From CADEDV01 sp964596345 (GTDB lineage: Bacteria > Bacteroidota > Bacteroidia > Chitinophagales > Chitinophagaceae): 64,000 nt of DNA. Of the stretch, positions 8,603-18,444 are shown piece after piece (the stretch's first letter is position 1; each line of letters opens with the position of its first letter). The notes under the pieces are model-generated. The model saw only the letters and a program-made list of their open reading frames with translations, had not been told where the DNA came from and made no database searches. The position numbers were made by a program, and so were the translations under genes. The stretch is from the NCBI GenBank assembly GCA_964596345.1, contig CAZQSZ010000007.1:124001-188000 (forward strand), read 5' to 3'.

Positions 8603-9976
8603 TTATTTTTTTAGTACCGGGATACTTTTAAGACCGCTGCCTTCAATATTGATGGTATAAAATCCCGCTGGTAATGCAGCTATATTCAGCTCCATTTCAT
8701 TAAGACCGTCTATGCAACGGATCGTTTTGTTTAGTACTATTTTTCCGCTCATATCTGTTATTTGCAGCCGGCAGTCCTGGTTTTTAAGCAGGGTGAATGA
8801 CAGTTTGATATTTGAAGATGCAGGATTAGGGTATACTGTCATGAACTGGCCCCTGTTAATGCCGGCATTAACCATAACAACAGAAGAATATGTGAAATGG
8901 CTGTTATGGTCAACCTGTTTTAAACGATAATAGTTTATTCCGGGCATAGGATTCCTATCGGTATAGGCATAATATTGAATATTGCTGCTGTTGCCTGCAC
9001 CCGGTACTGTAGCAAGTAATAGAAAATCCCTTCCGTTGGAGGAACGTTCAATCTCAAAATGATCATTGCCCGATTCAGTTGCCGTAGCCCAATTAACCAG
9101 GATTTGCTGATCAACGGGTTTTGCTTTCAGGTAAAGTAATGTTACTGCCAGTGGAGTACTGATGTTTGCAAGTGTTAAGCGGTCGAACTGGTCAATACCA
9201 TTTTTAGTAACATAATTAAGTGTTTGCTCAATCCCGTTTTCACCAATATTGGTCCAGTTGGTTCCACTATTAGAACCGGAGAACATACCAAGATTAGATT
9301 CTGAAATTACCCCCAGCTCATTGTGAAAATAATAGAAATCCACAGTTGCGTTCAGTCCTGCATTCGTAGCGGGGATAATATCGAAATAGCGAAAAATGGA
9401 AGCATCGGCCTGTTGCAAATGCCCGCGGCGGATTACTGTACTGCCCAGGTTGACGGCACTGGTAATTCCTACACCAATATTACCGGGATTAACTGCTGAC
9501 GGGGCATTCAGATCTTGTGTTATTTGTACGTACCCGCCTGTTCTTCCCGTTATTCTTTTTGTATTGGTTTCGCCGCTCAGGCTGCCGGTGGTGCCAAGGT
9601 CAATATTATAATTGTTTAAAAAGAGGCTATCACCACTTGTAAATAATAAAGTGTTGTATACCCCGATATTCCTGTTGAGTTGTATGCCATTGGCAGATTT
9701 ATTCAGCGTCAGGTTATAGAGGTTTACGGCACCATTTCCCGAAATAAAGGAATTGGCTGTGCCGGTATTTCCTGTAAAACTAAGTGTACTGTTCCCTGCT
9801 GTAAATAGGCCATCATTTTTCACCCCGGCATTATTTACAACCAGGTGGACTGTTCCGTTGGCAACCCAATGGGTGCTGGTTGTGTTAATGATCCCCCCCT
9901 GGGCTGATGTTATCACAGGCAGCATCATTGCAAGGAGAGTGTTGATAAGCCATCTTTTTTTATATAGTAGTCGCAT
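8603..9976 (-). CDS. Secreted protein with type IX secretion C-terminal sorting domain
   Basis: A 457-residue exported protein. The ATG at 9976 gives a clean signal peptide ending VITSAQG; the longer open frame (to 10075) runs into the neighbouring gene and lacks one. The body is rich in Gly, Asn and Thr and looks beta-helical, with many short repeats of the N-x-T-L-x-F kind. Then comes a fibronectin-III-like stretch (LKAKPVDQQILVNWATATES, followed by HFEIERS and YYRLKQVD), and finally the type A sorting domain (VYPNPASSNIKLSF, then DMSGKIV and LPAGFYTINI). It should cross the outer membrane by T9SS and be attached or released. It is 64 bases downstream of the next gene, probably co-transcribed. 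Confidence 0.9.
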   Translation of the reverse strand: MRLLYKKRWLINTLLAMMLPVITSAQGGIINTTSTHWVANGTVHLVVNNAGVKNDGLFTAGNSTLSFTGNTGTANSFISGNGAVNLYNLTLNKSANGIQLNRNIGVYNTLLFTSGDSLFLNNYNIDLGTTGSLSGETNTKRITGRTGGYVQITQDLNAPSAVNPGNIGVGITSAVNLGSTVIRRGHLQQADASIFRYFDIIPATNAGLNATVDFYYFHNELGVISESNLGMFSGSNSGTNWTNIGENGIEQTLNYVTKNGIDQFDRLTLANISTPLAVTLLYLKAKPVDQQILVNWATATESGNDHFEIERSSNGRDFLLLATVPGAGNSSNIQYYAYTDRNPMPGINYYRLKQVDHNSHFTYSSVVMVNAGINRGQFMTVYPNPASSNIKLSFTLLKNQDCRLQITDMSGKIVLNKTIRCIDGLNEMELNIAALPAGFYTINIEGSGLKSIPVLKK

Positions 9977-10040
9977 GATGATTTTTTTTGGATATTCATA
10001 TGGAAGTTCTGATCTCTGTAAGTTTTCACAAAACGTTTTT

Positions 10041-10925
10041 TTACTTAACAAACTCCGTTTTACTTCCCCAGCCATCTATCTGCAAATGGAAATCCATGAA
10101 TAATACACCGGCATCATAAGAGTAAGTATCTGCCGAATTATCTGCTTTTCTCCAGATACGGCAGATAAGGATACTGGAAATTTTTTTGCCGGTACCATCA
10201 ATACCTGCATTAGCAGTTGTTAATGGAGTGATAGTGTGTGCTCTTGCAGTGAATCCGCCTGCTGGTGCTGTTGCTGTTACGGTATTCGTTATAATTGCCG
10301 GGAATACTTCAGGAGTGGTAGGGTTATAATTAGCCCAGGAATAATCAAATTTCCATTCCACATTGCCAGAGGCTGCTGTTGTCCTGGGCAACCAATGCAG
10401 GTGAGGATAAATGGTCGTTCCCTCTTTCCAGTTATGGGGGAGTTGCACTGTAAAGGACATCATATCTGTTCCGGCAGATTCACGGAAATAATAAATTTGC
10501 GGGCCACTGGAACCGGACAGGTAGTCGAACGTTGCCCCGTTTGATCCATTATCGAGCACAACCCTCAGGTCATCCCATTTTGCTGCTTGTTCCATCAGTT
10601 TTACCCAGTTGGGTGCTCCGGGTGTGCCCGCATTATAATAGTAACCGGTACTGTCAGCATTAGCACCTGTAATGGCTCCATTGGTATTAAAAACAATGAG
10701 ACTTATTGCCGGGTTAGCAATCGTACTCGCATCCGTGGTACTGGTTAACGAAACCCTTGGTATAAGCATTCCTTTGGAAGAGTTTACGATGTCAAGCATG
10801 GCCGAACCATCCGGTGCATTACCGGTGGTATTAATACCAACATTTTGAGACGCTGCGCTTATGGAAGTGGCAAGGATGAGTAATACTGCAGCCAGGATTC
10901 CGGTGCAAGGGATTAGTGGTTTCAT
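10041..10925 (-). CDS. Secreted tail-fibre-like protein
   Basis: A 294-residue exported protein with signal peptide (to about SISAASQ). The start of the mature protein, VGINTTGNAPDGSAMLDI then SSKGMLIPRVSLTSTTD, is the stereotyped opening of a large group of Bacteroidota surface proteins loosely called tail fibre or beta-helix domain proteins. The rest is rich in Thr, Ala and Gly with aromatic beta-strand patterns; no enzyme motif is seen. No sorting domain is visible at the C-terminus. It is the first gene of a likely pair with the T9SS cargo protein. Function unknown; a surface structural or adhesive role is an inference. Confidence 0.75.
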   Translation of the reverse strand: MKPLIPCTGILAAVLLILATSISAASQNVGINTTGNAPDGSAMLDIVNSSKGMLIPRVSLTSTTDASTIANPAISLIVFNTNGAITGANADSTGYYYNAGTPGAPNWVKLMEQAAKWDDLRVVLDNGSNGATFDYLSGSSGPQIYYFRESAGTDMMSFTVQLPHNWKEGTTIYPHLHWLPRTTAASGNVEWKFDYSWANYNPTTPEVFPAIITNTVTATAPAGGFTARAHTITPLTTANAGIDGTGKKISSILICRIWRKADNSADTYSYDAGVLFMDFHLQIDGWGSKTEFVK

Positions 10926-11139
10926 GAGTAAAGGATTTAGATTTTACAATAGCGGTACGTTTGGCAGCGATCAGCTGCTTTAACTCAGTTTAAAGCTGTT
11001 GATTTAGCAATGGTTTGTTTATGACCTTTGCTCATTTTTATACTGATCCTCCTTATGAGTGATTACCCTTAGGCCTTCAGTGGCAGATATACTTAATTGA
11101 CAATGCAACGGTATTTATATAACTGCTGTCAGCCGGAAT

Positions 11140-11727
11140 ATGAGAAAATCAATATTGCTGCTTTTATGCTGCTCCATCTTCCTGGTCTCTTGCTGGGACT
11201 GGGGGCGTCGGCCGGTTGAACCGGTGAATTACCAGAAAGTATGGGGCTATAAACCGGTGTACACAACGGACACCAGCTTGCTAAAGATATTGTCTGAAGC
11301 CCCCCGTACGATGAAGAACCCGGGCAAGATCTACATTAAGGACCATCTCATTTTCCAGAACGATATTGGCTACGGTATTCATGTAATAGATAACAGTAAT
11401 CCCTCCCAGGCAAGAAGTATTGGTTTCATCCGGGTGAACGGGAGTTCAGAAATGTCCATCAAAGGAAATTATATGTATGTGAACTCCTACAATGCGTTAG
11501 TGGTGGTGGATATAGCCGACTGGCAACATGTCCGGGAAGTGAAAAGGGTTGCGAATGCTTTTCAACAGGGAGTGCAGGGTGGTGGCGGTTACCAGTCTTA
11601 TTATATTCCCCCGCCGGAACATGGTGTGTATTATGAATGTTCCTCCGGGCTAATGATGACTCCGGGAACCATTCAAAGCGGGTGGGTGAGGGATTCAATT
11701 TATAATTACAATTGTTATTACAACTAA
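11140..11727 (+). CDS. LVIVD-repeat-like lipoprotein, unknown function
   Basis: A 195-residue lipoprotein: signal peptide with lipobox LVSC (Cys at about 18). The segment IYIKDHLIFQNDIGYGIHVI followed by DNSNPSQARSIGFIRV, and then MYVNSYNALVVVDIAD, fits the LVIVD repeat (choice-of-anchor/beta-propeller-like) seen in surface lipoproteins. The C-terminus turns Gly- and Tyr-rich. It is 9 bases from the next gene, which carries the same repeat type, so the two form an operon and probably work together at the outer membrane. No enzyme motif. Confidence 0.72.
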   Translation: MRKSILLLLCCSIFLVSCWDWGRRPVEPVNYQKVWGYKPVYTTDTSLLKILSEAPRTMKNPGKIYIKDHLIFQNDIGYGIHVIDNSNPSQARSIGFIRVNGSSEMSIKGNYMYVNSYNALVVVDIADWQHVREVKRVANAFQQGVQGGGGYQSYYIPPPEHGVYYECSSGLMMTPGTIQSGWVRDSIYNYNCYYN

Positions 11728-11736
11728 AGAAGTCGT

Positions 11737-12483
11737 ATGCGATCAATATACCTATCATTTATAGCAGTCGTTGCTTTACTGGTAACAGCTTGTACAAAAG
11801 AGGGCACCAGTGCTGATGCCGCAGCTGCCGGAACAGGCACCGGTGGTTCATTGGCCCGGTTTACCATTGCAGCCAATCATCTTTACCTGGCTGATTATGC
11901 CACGGTAGAAGTGTATGACCTGGCAGACCCGGCCAACCCGGTTAAAAAAACATCCGTGAATGTTGGCTTTGGCGTGGAGACGATTTACCCCTACCAGGAT
12001 AAATTGTTTATCGGTTCTAATACCGGGATGTTTATTTATTCAATCAGTAACCCATCCAATCCCGTCAAACTTGGTGAAGCAAGGCATGTGAGGAGTTGCG
12101 ATCCTGTGGTGGCGAATAGTACGACCGCTTATGTTACATTGAGAGGCGGTACTGCCTGTGGTCCGGCTACGGATGGTTTGTATATCTACGATATCAGCAA
12201 TATCATGTCACCATCACAAAAAAGTCTTTTCCAATTGTCTAACCCGGGTGGCCTGGGTTTAAAGGATTCGGTTGTATTTGTGTGCCGGGGGAGCGATGGC
12301 TTGTCACTGGTGAATGTAAAGAATGCGGCTGTACCCAAAATGATGTACACCATCAGAGAAGCCAGCTATAATGATGTGATCCCTTACGACAACCTGCTGA
12401 TCTGTTATGTAGGCACAGGTATCCTGATCTACGATATCAGCAATATGAACCAGATACAGAAAGTGGGAACCATCACCTATTGA
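11737..12483 (+). CDS. LVIVD-repeat lipoprotein (beta-propeller-like)
   Basis: A 248-residue lipoprotein (lipobox VTAC, Cys at about 19) after which come several repeats of the form V-Y-D-(L/I)-x-(D/N)-P-x-x-P: VEVYDLADPANPVK, FIYSISNPSNPVKLG, LYIYDISNIMSPSQK, LSLVNVKNAAVPK and LIYDISNMNQIQK. This is the LVIVD repeat, which folds as propeller blades on the cell surface. A short Ala/Gly linker separates the anchor from the repeats. Second gene of a two-gene operon with the preceding lipoprotein; a terminator hairpin follows. Binding partner unknown. Confidence 0.82.
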   Translation: MRSIYLSFIAVVALLVTACTKEGTSADAAAAGTGTGGSLARFTIAANHLYLADYATVEVYDLADPANPVKKTSVNVGFGVETIYPYQDKLFIGSNTGMFIYSISNPSNPVKLGEARHVRSCDPVVANSTTAYVTLRGGTACGPATDGLYIYDISNIMSPSQKSLFQLSNPGGLGLKDSVVFVCRGSDGLSLVNVKNAAVPKMMYTIREASYNDVIPYDNLLICYVGTGILIYDISNMNQIQKVGTITY

Positions 12484-12511
12484 TCAAATATATTCCGGCA
12501 GGCAACATTAC

Positions 12512-12551
12512 AAGTCATTCATCGCTTTATGCAGTGAATGACTTTATTTTT
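12512..12551 (+). terminator. Terminator of the LVIVD lipoprotein pair
   Basis: A 10-bp perfect stem (12512-12521 with 12535-12544), 13-base loop, and a T-rich tail. It reaches into the last codons of the convergent gene. Confidence 0.7.
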
Positions 12552-13212
12552 TATCAAAGCTGATACATTCCTTCAGTTCTTTTTCTGTGTACGCCACTTT
12601 GTATTGCTGCAACACCTCCTCCGGCACACCGTTCCACTGTGTGGGCTGGTTACCAACATAGCCGATGTCTTTCACGCCAATCTCAGAAGTATAAAAACCG
12701 GTAGCGGTCAAGTCCCGCATCAGCCGGAAAAACTGCACCCCCTGGCTCATTTCTGGTTTTGCCTTGTTGGGGTAAGCAATCTGGTCCACCAGTTCTATTT
12801 GCTGTTCATGACTGCAATCCTTAAAGGTCTTTTCATGTTTTTTCAGGCACTGCATATCCAGCCAGCGGAGGCCCCCTTTCATCGGTACCTGGTGCGAAGG
12901 CATATCTTTTACGATGAACTCAATGAACTCCGGTACTTTGGCATCGGTGGCACTGCCACTGATCTCGTCTTTGGGAATGATAATATCTGCCAGTACCCCG
13001 ATAGTAACCATTTCATGATCGGTAAAAAACTTCTCTTTCGCCAGTATTTCTTTTTCATACTTCAGCTCGTCGGGGTTACGGTCCAGGTTGAATACCGGTT
13101 CACCTGTTTTTGCAGTTTCGGTTTTCTTATCATCGGTTGCACAACCGGCAATAACAGCTGGTACGGCAACGGCTCCGGTGGCGATCAGTTTGAGTGATTT
13201 ACGACGATCCAT
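12544..13212 (-). CDS. Gluconate 2-dehydrogenase subunit 3-like protein (Tat lipoprotein)
   Basis: A 222-residue exported protein of the gluconate 2-dehydrogenase subunit 3 family, the small partner of membrane-associated GMC dehydrogenases. The start shows a twin-arginine signal (DRRKSLKLIATGA) followed by a lipobox-like VIAGC, so it is probably exported folded by Tat and lipid-anchored. The mature part has the family pattern VTIGVLADIIIPKDEISGSA early on and a conserved helical domain. It lies 72 bases downstream of the GMC oxidoreductase on the same strand, which supports a two-subunit dehydrogenase; the short gap holds imperfect TTGTAGTTGA-type repeats. Sugar or alcohol substrate unknown. 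Confidence 0.85.
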   Translation of the reverse strand: MDRRKSLKLIATGAVAVPAVIAGCATDDKKTETAKTGEPVFNLDRNPDELKYEKEILAKEKFFTDHEMVTIGVLADIIIPKDEISGSATDAKVPEFIEFIVKDMPSHQVPMKGGLRWLDMQCLKKHEKTFKDCSHEQQIELVDQIAYPNKAKPEMSQGVQFFRLMRDLTATGFYTSEIGVKDIGYVGNQPTQWNGVPEEVLQQYKVAYTEKELKECISFDKK

Positions 13213-13284
13213 ATAAGAAATTTGTAGTTGATAGTTTGTTGTTTGTAGTTGACTTACAGCTTGTGGCTAATATCTTGAAGCTAT

Positions 13285-15033
13285 CTACAAGTTTTGTTTC
13301 TTCATTTCCTCAATGATATACTCACTGGCCCGCATGGATAAAGCCAAAATGGTCCAGGTGATATTCTTATCGGCCTGGCTGACGAACTGGCCTCCATCCA
13401 CACAGAATAAATTTTTACAATCATGCGCCTGGCTCCATTTATTGAGGGCCGATCTTTTCGCATCATTCCCCATCCGCACCGTACCGGCTTCATGAATGAT
13501 CTCCCCGGGTTTTGATAAACCCCACTGGTTCTTTTCATCATCATCAGCACCCCAGGTGATGACAGCACCCATATTGTGCATCACTTCTTTGAAGGTTTCT
13601 TTCATATGTTTCGCCTGGTTGATCTCATGCTCACTCCATTTTACGTTGAACTTAAGAACTGGGATGCCGAATTTGTCCACCACGTTGGGATCGATCGCAC
13701 AGTAATTACTTTCCAACGGAATAGCTTCACCTCGACCAGCCATTCCCACACCGGCACCATAGAAATAACGGTAATCTTCTTTTAAGGAAGCACCATATCC
13801 ACCGGCTTCTTTTTGTTTGCCTTTTACTAAATATTTTCCATTGAGATTTTCAATACCCCAGCTGAAACCATAAGAAGGTTGGCTCATGCCCCCCCAATAT
13901 TCAATATGGTATCCTCTCGGGAAGTCTAATTTTTTATTATCCAGCCACCAGGGCGAATAGATATGCATACCACCCACGCCATCTTCATTATACCTTTTCC
14001 TGTCAAATAACTGGGGCAGCACACCACCCAATGCGGCACCGGTGGAATCATGTAAATATTTACCCACCACATTACTGCTGTTGGCTAAACCATTCGGGTG
14101 CCGCTGCGATTTTGAATTGAGTAATAAACGGGCACTTTCACAGGCACTGGCAGCTACAATAACCGTGCGGCCGCTGACCTGGTATTCCATCATATCATCT
14201 TTGCTGATATACGAAACCCCCGTTGCCAGTCCTTCACTGTTGGTCAATACCTCCCTGGCCATGGCATTGGAGATCACATCCACATTACCGGTTTTCATAG
14301 CCGGGTATATAAGCACATTAGGGGAAGAGAAATCGGCCTTGGCCATGCTGCAGTTACGGTTGCATTGCCCACAGAAAAAGCAAGCACCTCTGCCTGCATC
14401 ATTTTCTATGCTTTTGGTAAGAATAGACAGGCGGGATGGAATCACTTTTACACCAGCTTGTGTAGCCGCATTTTTAATAAATAATTCATGCAGCCTGGGT
14501 TTGGGAGGAGGGAGAAAAAAACCATCAGGGTCGTTCTCTAATCCTTCATTGGTGCCGAAGATGCCGATCAGTTTATCCACCCGGTCATAATAAGGTTTTA
14601 CATCTTCATAACCGATGGGCCAGTCATCGCCCAATCCGTCAATACTTTTGCGTTTAAAATCTTTGGGACCGAAGCGAAGTGAAATTCTTCCCCAGTGGTT
14701 GGTACGTCCGCCCAGCATCCTTGCCCGCCACCACATCCAGTCGGTACCGGCTTCTTTTGTAAAAGGTTCACCTTCCACCGACCAGCCGCCATAGCAGGCA
14801 TCAAAATCGCCGAAGGGTCTGATTTTGGTGCTGGCACCGCGACGGGGGCTATCCCATGGATTTTTAAGTTGCGTTACATTCTTTTGCGGGTCATACATAT
14901 AACCGGCTTCAATGATACAAACTTTCAAACCGGCTTTTGCTAAAATATAAGCAGCCATACCGCCGCCAGCACCTGAACCCACAATCACGGCATCGTATTG
15001 CTTACTGTTTTTCTTAACCTGGATATCTCCCAT
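13285..15033 (-). CDS. GMC-family FAD oxidoreductase
   Basis: A 582-residue glucose-methanol-choline oxidoreductase, the catalytic flavin subunit of a sugar or alcohol dehydrogenase. The N-terminal Rossmann fingerprint is VGSGAGGG (G19, G21, G24). A Cys-rich loop CFFCGQCNRNC, common in bacterial members paired with a subunit 3, may bind a metal or an Fe-S cluster. The GMC C-terminus has HEAGTVRMG and KNITWTILALSMRASEYI, the active-site His/Asn region. No signal peptide is seen, so export would need hitch-hiking with the Tat-signal small subunit encoded just downstream. Substrate not predictable. Confidence 0.9.
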   Translation of the reverse strand: MGDIQVKKNSKQYDAVIVGSGAGGGMAAYILAKAGLKVCIIEAGYMYDPQKNVTQLKNPWDSPRRGASTKIRPFGDFDACYGGWSVEGEPFTKEAGTDWMWWRARMLGGRTNHWGRISLRFGPKDFKRKSIDGLGDDWPIGYEDVKPYYDRVDKLIGIFGTNEGLENDPDGFFLPPPKPRLHELFIKNAATQAGVKVIPSRLSILTKSIENDAGRGACFFCGQCNRNCSMAKADFSSPNVLIYPAMKTGNVDVISNAMAREVLTNSEGLATGVSYISKDDMMEYQVSGRTVIVAASACESARLLLNSKSQRHPNGLANSSNVVGKYLHDSTGAALGGVLPQLFDRKRYNEDGVGGMHIYSPWWLDNKKLDFPRGYHIEYWGGMSQPSYGFSWGIENLNGKYLVKGKQKEAGGYGASLKEDYRYFYGAGVGMAGRGEAIPLESNYCAIDPNVVDKFGIPVLKFNVKWSEHEINQAKHMKETFKEVMHNMGAVITWGADDDEKNQWGLSKPGEIIHEAGTVRMGNDAKRSALNKWSQAHDCKNLFCVDGGQFVSQADKNITWTILALSMRASEYIIEEMKKQNL

Positions 15034-15180
15034 AACTGTAATTATAATAAGGCATCAATTTACAGGAAAGATTTTGAGATTAATGAACCGGTTTAATAAA
15101 TTTCTTCACAGGTAATTCAATAGCCAATCAGTGATCAGCATTTGTATTACTGCTATCTTTAAAGTCAAATTCATTCTTTA

Positions 15181-17148
15181 ATGAAGCAATATCTTATGCT
15201 CTTCGCATTTATCAGCCAGTTGTTCCCCGGAAAAGCCCAACGGTCTGCGTTTGATCATTACCCGGTGTATAAAGGTCCGGATCTTGGCCTTACTTATTCA
15301 AAACAACAGTCTGTTTTCCGGATCTGGTCGCCGGATGCGGAGAAAGCCGTATTGCTTATCTATGAAAAAGGAAATGGGGGAGCACCTGTCAGTGAAACAG
15401 CTATGGTTAAAAAAGCAGAGGGTACCTGGGTGGCGGAGATCAAAGGCGATCAGCAGGGCCAGTTTTATACATTCAAAGTAATGATAAAAGGAAATTGGTC
15501 GGATGAAGTGCCCGATCCTTATGCAAAGGCAGTAGGTGTGAATGGGAAAAGGGCTGCCGTGATCGATTTACGTACTACCAACCCGGCAGGCTGGACAATT
15601 GATAAAAGTCCTGCCTTTCAACAAAAAACAGATGCCATTATCTATGAACTGCATGTAAGAGATGCCGGTATTGCAGCTAACTCCGGAATACAGCACAAAG
15701 GAAAGTTTTTAGGTTTAACTGAAAAAGGAACAACCAATGCGGAAGGAATGGCAACTGGTATTGATCATATCAAAGAACTGGGAGTAACCCATGTTCATTT
15801 ATTACCTTTTTATGATTATAATTCGGTGGATGAAACAAAACCGGAGTCAAAGTACAACTGGGGCTATGACCCGCTGAACTATAATGTGCCCGAAGGATCT
15901 TATGCAACAGATGCATACGATCCTGCTGTAAGGATCAAAGAATTCAAACAACTGGTGAAAACCTTTCATGAAAATGGTTTTCGGGTGGTGATGGATGTGG
16001 TCTATAATCATACCGCACTGACCGAAAAATCGAATTTCAACCAGCTGGCACCGGGGTATTATTACCGGCAAACAAAAGACGGAAAATTCTCTAACGCCAC
16101 CGCTTGCGGTAATGAAACGGCTAGTGAAAGACCGATGTTCCGGAAGTTCATGCTGGAATCCATGAAATACTGGATGGAAGAATATCATATTGATGGATTC
16201 CGGGTGGACCTGATGGGAGTACACGATATCAAAACGATGAACCTGATCTCCAAAGAACTGCACCGGGTACGACCTGGTATACTTATTTATGGGGAAGGCT
16301 GGACAGCAGGTTCATCTCCTTTGCCGGATTCTGTAAGGGCATTGAAAAAGAATGTGGCCAAACTGGATCGTATTGCTGTATTCAGTGATGATATCCGGGA
16401 TGGTATCAAAGGAAGTGTGTTTGAGCATGAAGACAGAGGCTTTGCCAGTGGAAAGGCGGGAATGGAAGAAAGCATCAAATTCGGTATCGTTGCGGCTACA
16501 AAACATCCGCAGGTGGATTACAGTAAAGTGAACTACTCCAAAGCGGCGTATGCAAAAGAACCTTATCAAACGATCACCTATGCCGAGTGTCACGACAATC
16601 ATGTGCTCTGGGATAAACTGGCTATCGCTGCAAAAGAAACTACCGAAGCAGAAAGAAAAGAGATGCATAAGCTGGCTTTATCAATTGTACTGACCTCACA
16701 GGGGATATCTTTTCTACATGCAGGAACTGAATTTCTCCGCACTAAGAAAGGAGTGGAGAACTCTTACGATTCGCCGGATAGCATCAATGCGATTGACTGG
16801 AGCCTGAAGACAACCAACAAGGATGTGCTGGACTATGTGAAGGGGCTGATCAAAATGCGAAAACAGCATCCCGCTTTCCGGATGATGAAAGCAAAAGATG
16901 TTGCAGCAAGCATACAATTTTATGATATGCCGGCCGGTGTAGTTGCTTATACGATCAATGGTACAAGGGTGGGGGATTCATGGAAAAAGATACTTGTATT
17001 GTTTAACGGAACAGCTGTCGAAAAACAGCTTACAATTCCCGTAGGCAACTGGAGGCGATATGCAATAGCAGAAGGTACAACAGCAGCTGAAATAACAAAC
17101 GGCAACACAACCGTTGCCGCTTATTCCTGTACGATTCTATATCAATAA
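15181..17148 (+). CDS. pulA: Type I pullulanase (GH13)
   Basis: A 655-residue secreted debranching enzyme that cleaves alpha-1,6 bonds of pullulan, amylopectin and glycogen. After a short signal peptide (ending GKAQR) come a CBM48-like domain (about 28-120), then a GH13 barrel with the pullulanase signature YNWGYDPLNYNVPEGSY, nucleophile D343 in DGFRVDLMG, acid/base E372 in YGEGWT, and the HDN motif at 471-473 in AECHDNHVLW. A short beta C-domain ends the protein. Length is standard. The gene is convergent with the next one; the stop codons are adjacent with no spacer. Confidence 0.93.
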   Translation: MKQYLMLFAFISQLFPGKAQRSAFDHYPVYKGPDLGLTYSKQQSVFRIWSPDAEKAVLLIYEKGNGGAPVSETAMVKKAEGTWVAEIKGDQQGQFYTFKVMIKGNWSDEVPDPYAKAVGVNGKRAAVIDLRTTNPAGWTIDKSPAFQQKTDAIIYELHVRDAGIAANSGIQHKGKFLGLTEKGTTNAEGMATGIDHIKELGVTHVHLLPFYDYNSVDETKPESKYNWGYDPLNYNVPEGSYATDAYDPAVRIKEFKQLVKTFHENGFRVVMDVVYNHTALTEKSNFNQLAPGYYYRQTKDGKFSNATACGNETASERPMFRKFMLESMKYWMEEYHIDGFRVDLMGVHDIKTMNLISKELHRVRPGILIYGEGWTAGSSPLPDSVRALKKNVAKLDRIAVFSDDIRDGIKGSVFEHEDRGFASGKAGMEESIKFGIVAATKHPQVDYSKVNYSKAAYAKEPYQTITYAECHDNHVLWDKLAIAAKETTEAERKEMHKLALSIVLTSQGISFLHAGTEFLRTKKGVENSYDSPDSINAIDWSLKTTNKDVLDYVKGLIKMRKQHPAFRMMKAKDVAASIQFYDMPAGVVAYTINGTRVGDSWKKILVLFNGTAVEKQLTIPVGNWRRYAIAEGTTAAEITNGNTTVAAYSCTILYQ

Positions 17149-18297
17149 TTATTTTTCGGTCTGGTCCACATAGGCGGATATCCAGCCCACCTGCCCGTTC
17201 TTCACGAAGTAAAATTCTTTTGACTCATAGATCGAGGCGAACTGGCGCATGATCTTTATCAGGAGACCTGTACCTGCCATTAACGAACGCTGGTCGAAAA
17301 CGGAATGTACCCGCTTGATCTCGGTGGTGGCTTTCGCCTTATCAACTTTTGTATCCGAAATCTTTTTGGTCAGTGCATCTGCAGAAAGAGCCGGGAAATC
17401 TTTGAATAACTGCTCGCTGAAAGCCAGCACATCATCAAAACTCACCGTTATTACAGGACGGTTCACCTGCTCCGGGTGAACGAGGGTGGCAACTGCCCAG
17501 GCAATACCGCCGCTGAAAGCAATATTATCACTCAATGGATAAGCACCGCTTGAATTAACCGCATAAATAATCTCCGTGTTTTCAGCCCCGGTCAGCACCC
17601 GGTACATTTGCTTATTGAAATTACTCAGCGTCTTATCGGTCTCCTCGCATCTTTTTTCAGTGGCGTTGGCTGTGCTTTTGGTACCCCAGTTCAACTGGAA
17701 GAGTTTAAAGTCTTTTGTATTGCCATTGGGGAAGTAACCACCTTTTGTATTGCCGCTACCTATATCAATAAGAAATGTGGTATACCGTTTTGCTTCGGGC
17801 ACAATGCCGAGATGAGACAAACGTGCCTCCTGTGTTACATCCACGATGTCCACTTTCCGGTCCGGTTCTTTGATCTTATCCCGGAAAGAAACCACCAGCT
17901 CTTCGATCATTTTATTCTTCTCATCTTTATCCGCCTGCATTTTCACACCACTGCTGATCACCGTGAACACTCTTTTGGAAGGTATCTTCATATCCTTGGT
18001 GGCAACAGAAAAAAGGTTATACAGCCCGTTTAGGGTTGCAGCCGAAGTGCTTTGTGAAAAGCTGATAAAATCCGTATTGACGGAAGTGTCTTTCAGAATG
18101 GTGAACGAATTTCCGTTGGCTGTTTTGTCCACATCCAGCACACTTAACTTCACACCTTTTGATCCTACTTCAATACCGGCAAAAACGGAATTATTATCGT
18201 ACTGGAACTTTACTTTATTCTGCCCGGAAACAAGGCACACATTGAACAGGAACAACCCGGGCAACAGGATAACCTGTTTCCATTTTTTCTGGCACAT
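17149..18297 (-). CDS. Exported Ppx/GppA-like ASKHA-fold protein
   Basis: A 382-residue protein with a signal peptide (hydrophobic core LLPGLFLFNVCLV, cleavage near SGQ). The mature part carries two phosphate-binding loops of the sugar kinase/Hsp70/actin fold: AGIEVGSKGVKLSVLDV near residue 40 and LIDIGSGNTKGGYF near 190, matching the Ppx/GppA layout (G-x-D/E-x-G-S then D-x-G-G/S-G-x-T/S). These enzymes hydrolyse polyphosphate or pppGpp in the cytoplasm, so an exported member is unexpected since ATP and (p)ppGpp are scarce outside; polyphosphate is one possible substrate. The second loop reads GSGNT in place of GGGST. Monocistronic. Confidence 0.72.
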   Translation of the reverse strand: MCQKKWKQVILLPGLFLFNVCLVSGQNKVKFQYDNNSVFAGIEVGSKGVKLSVLDVDKTANGNSFTILKDTSVNTDFISFSQSTSAATLNGLYNLFSVATKDMKIPSKRVFTVISSGVKMQADKDEKNKMIEELVVSFRDKIKEPDRKVDIVDVTQEARLSHLGIVPEAKRYTTFLIDIGSGNTKGGYFPNGNTKDFKLFQLNWGTKSTANATEKRCEETDKTLSNFNKQMYRVLTGAENTEIIYAVNSSGAYPLSDNIAFSGGIAWAVATLVHPEQVNRPVITVSFDDVLAFSEQLFKDFPALSADALTKKISDTKVDKAKATTEIKRVHSVFDQRSLMAGTGLLIKIMRQFASIYESKEFYFVKNGQVGWISAYVDQTEK

Positions 18298-18407
18298 AAG
18301 GGATATCTTTTGATTGGGCTAAAAGTACTAAATACGGAACGTTCGGGTAGTTTTAACAATGGCAACAGGTCTCACTTGTGAAAAAAATGTGTACATATTT
18401 AAGGAAT

Positions 18408-18438
18408 AGGAAAAAGAAAGCTGCCTTTCAGCAGCTTT
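18408..18438 (-). terminator. Terminator of the DinB-like gene
   Basis: An 8-bp stem (18417-18424 with 18431-18438), 6-base loop, with a T-rich tail on the minus strand, just after the stop at 18445. Confidence 0.75.
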
Positions 18439-18444
18439 TACGAT

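Noticed and set aside
9977..10075. N-terminal extension of the T9SS cargo protein
   Set aside because: It overlaps the end of the neighbouring gene and would bury the signal peptide.
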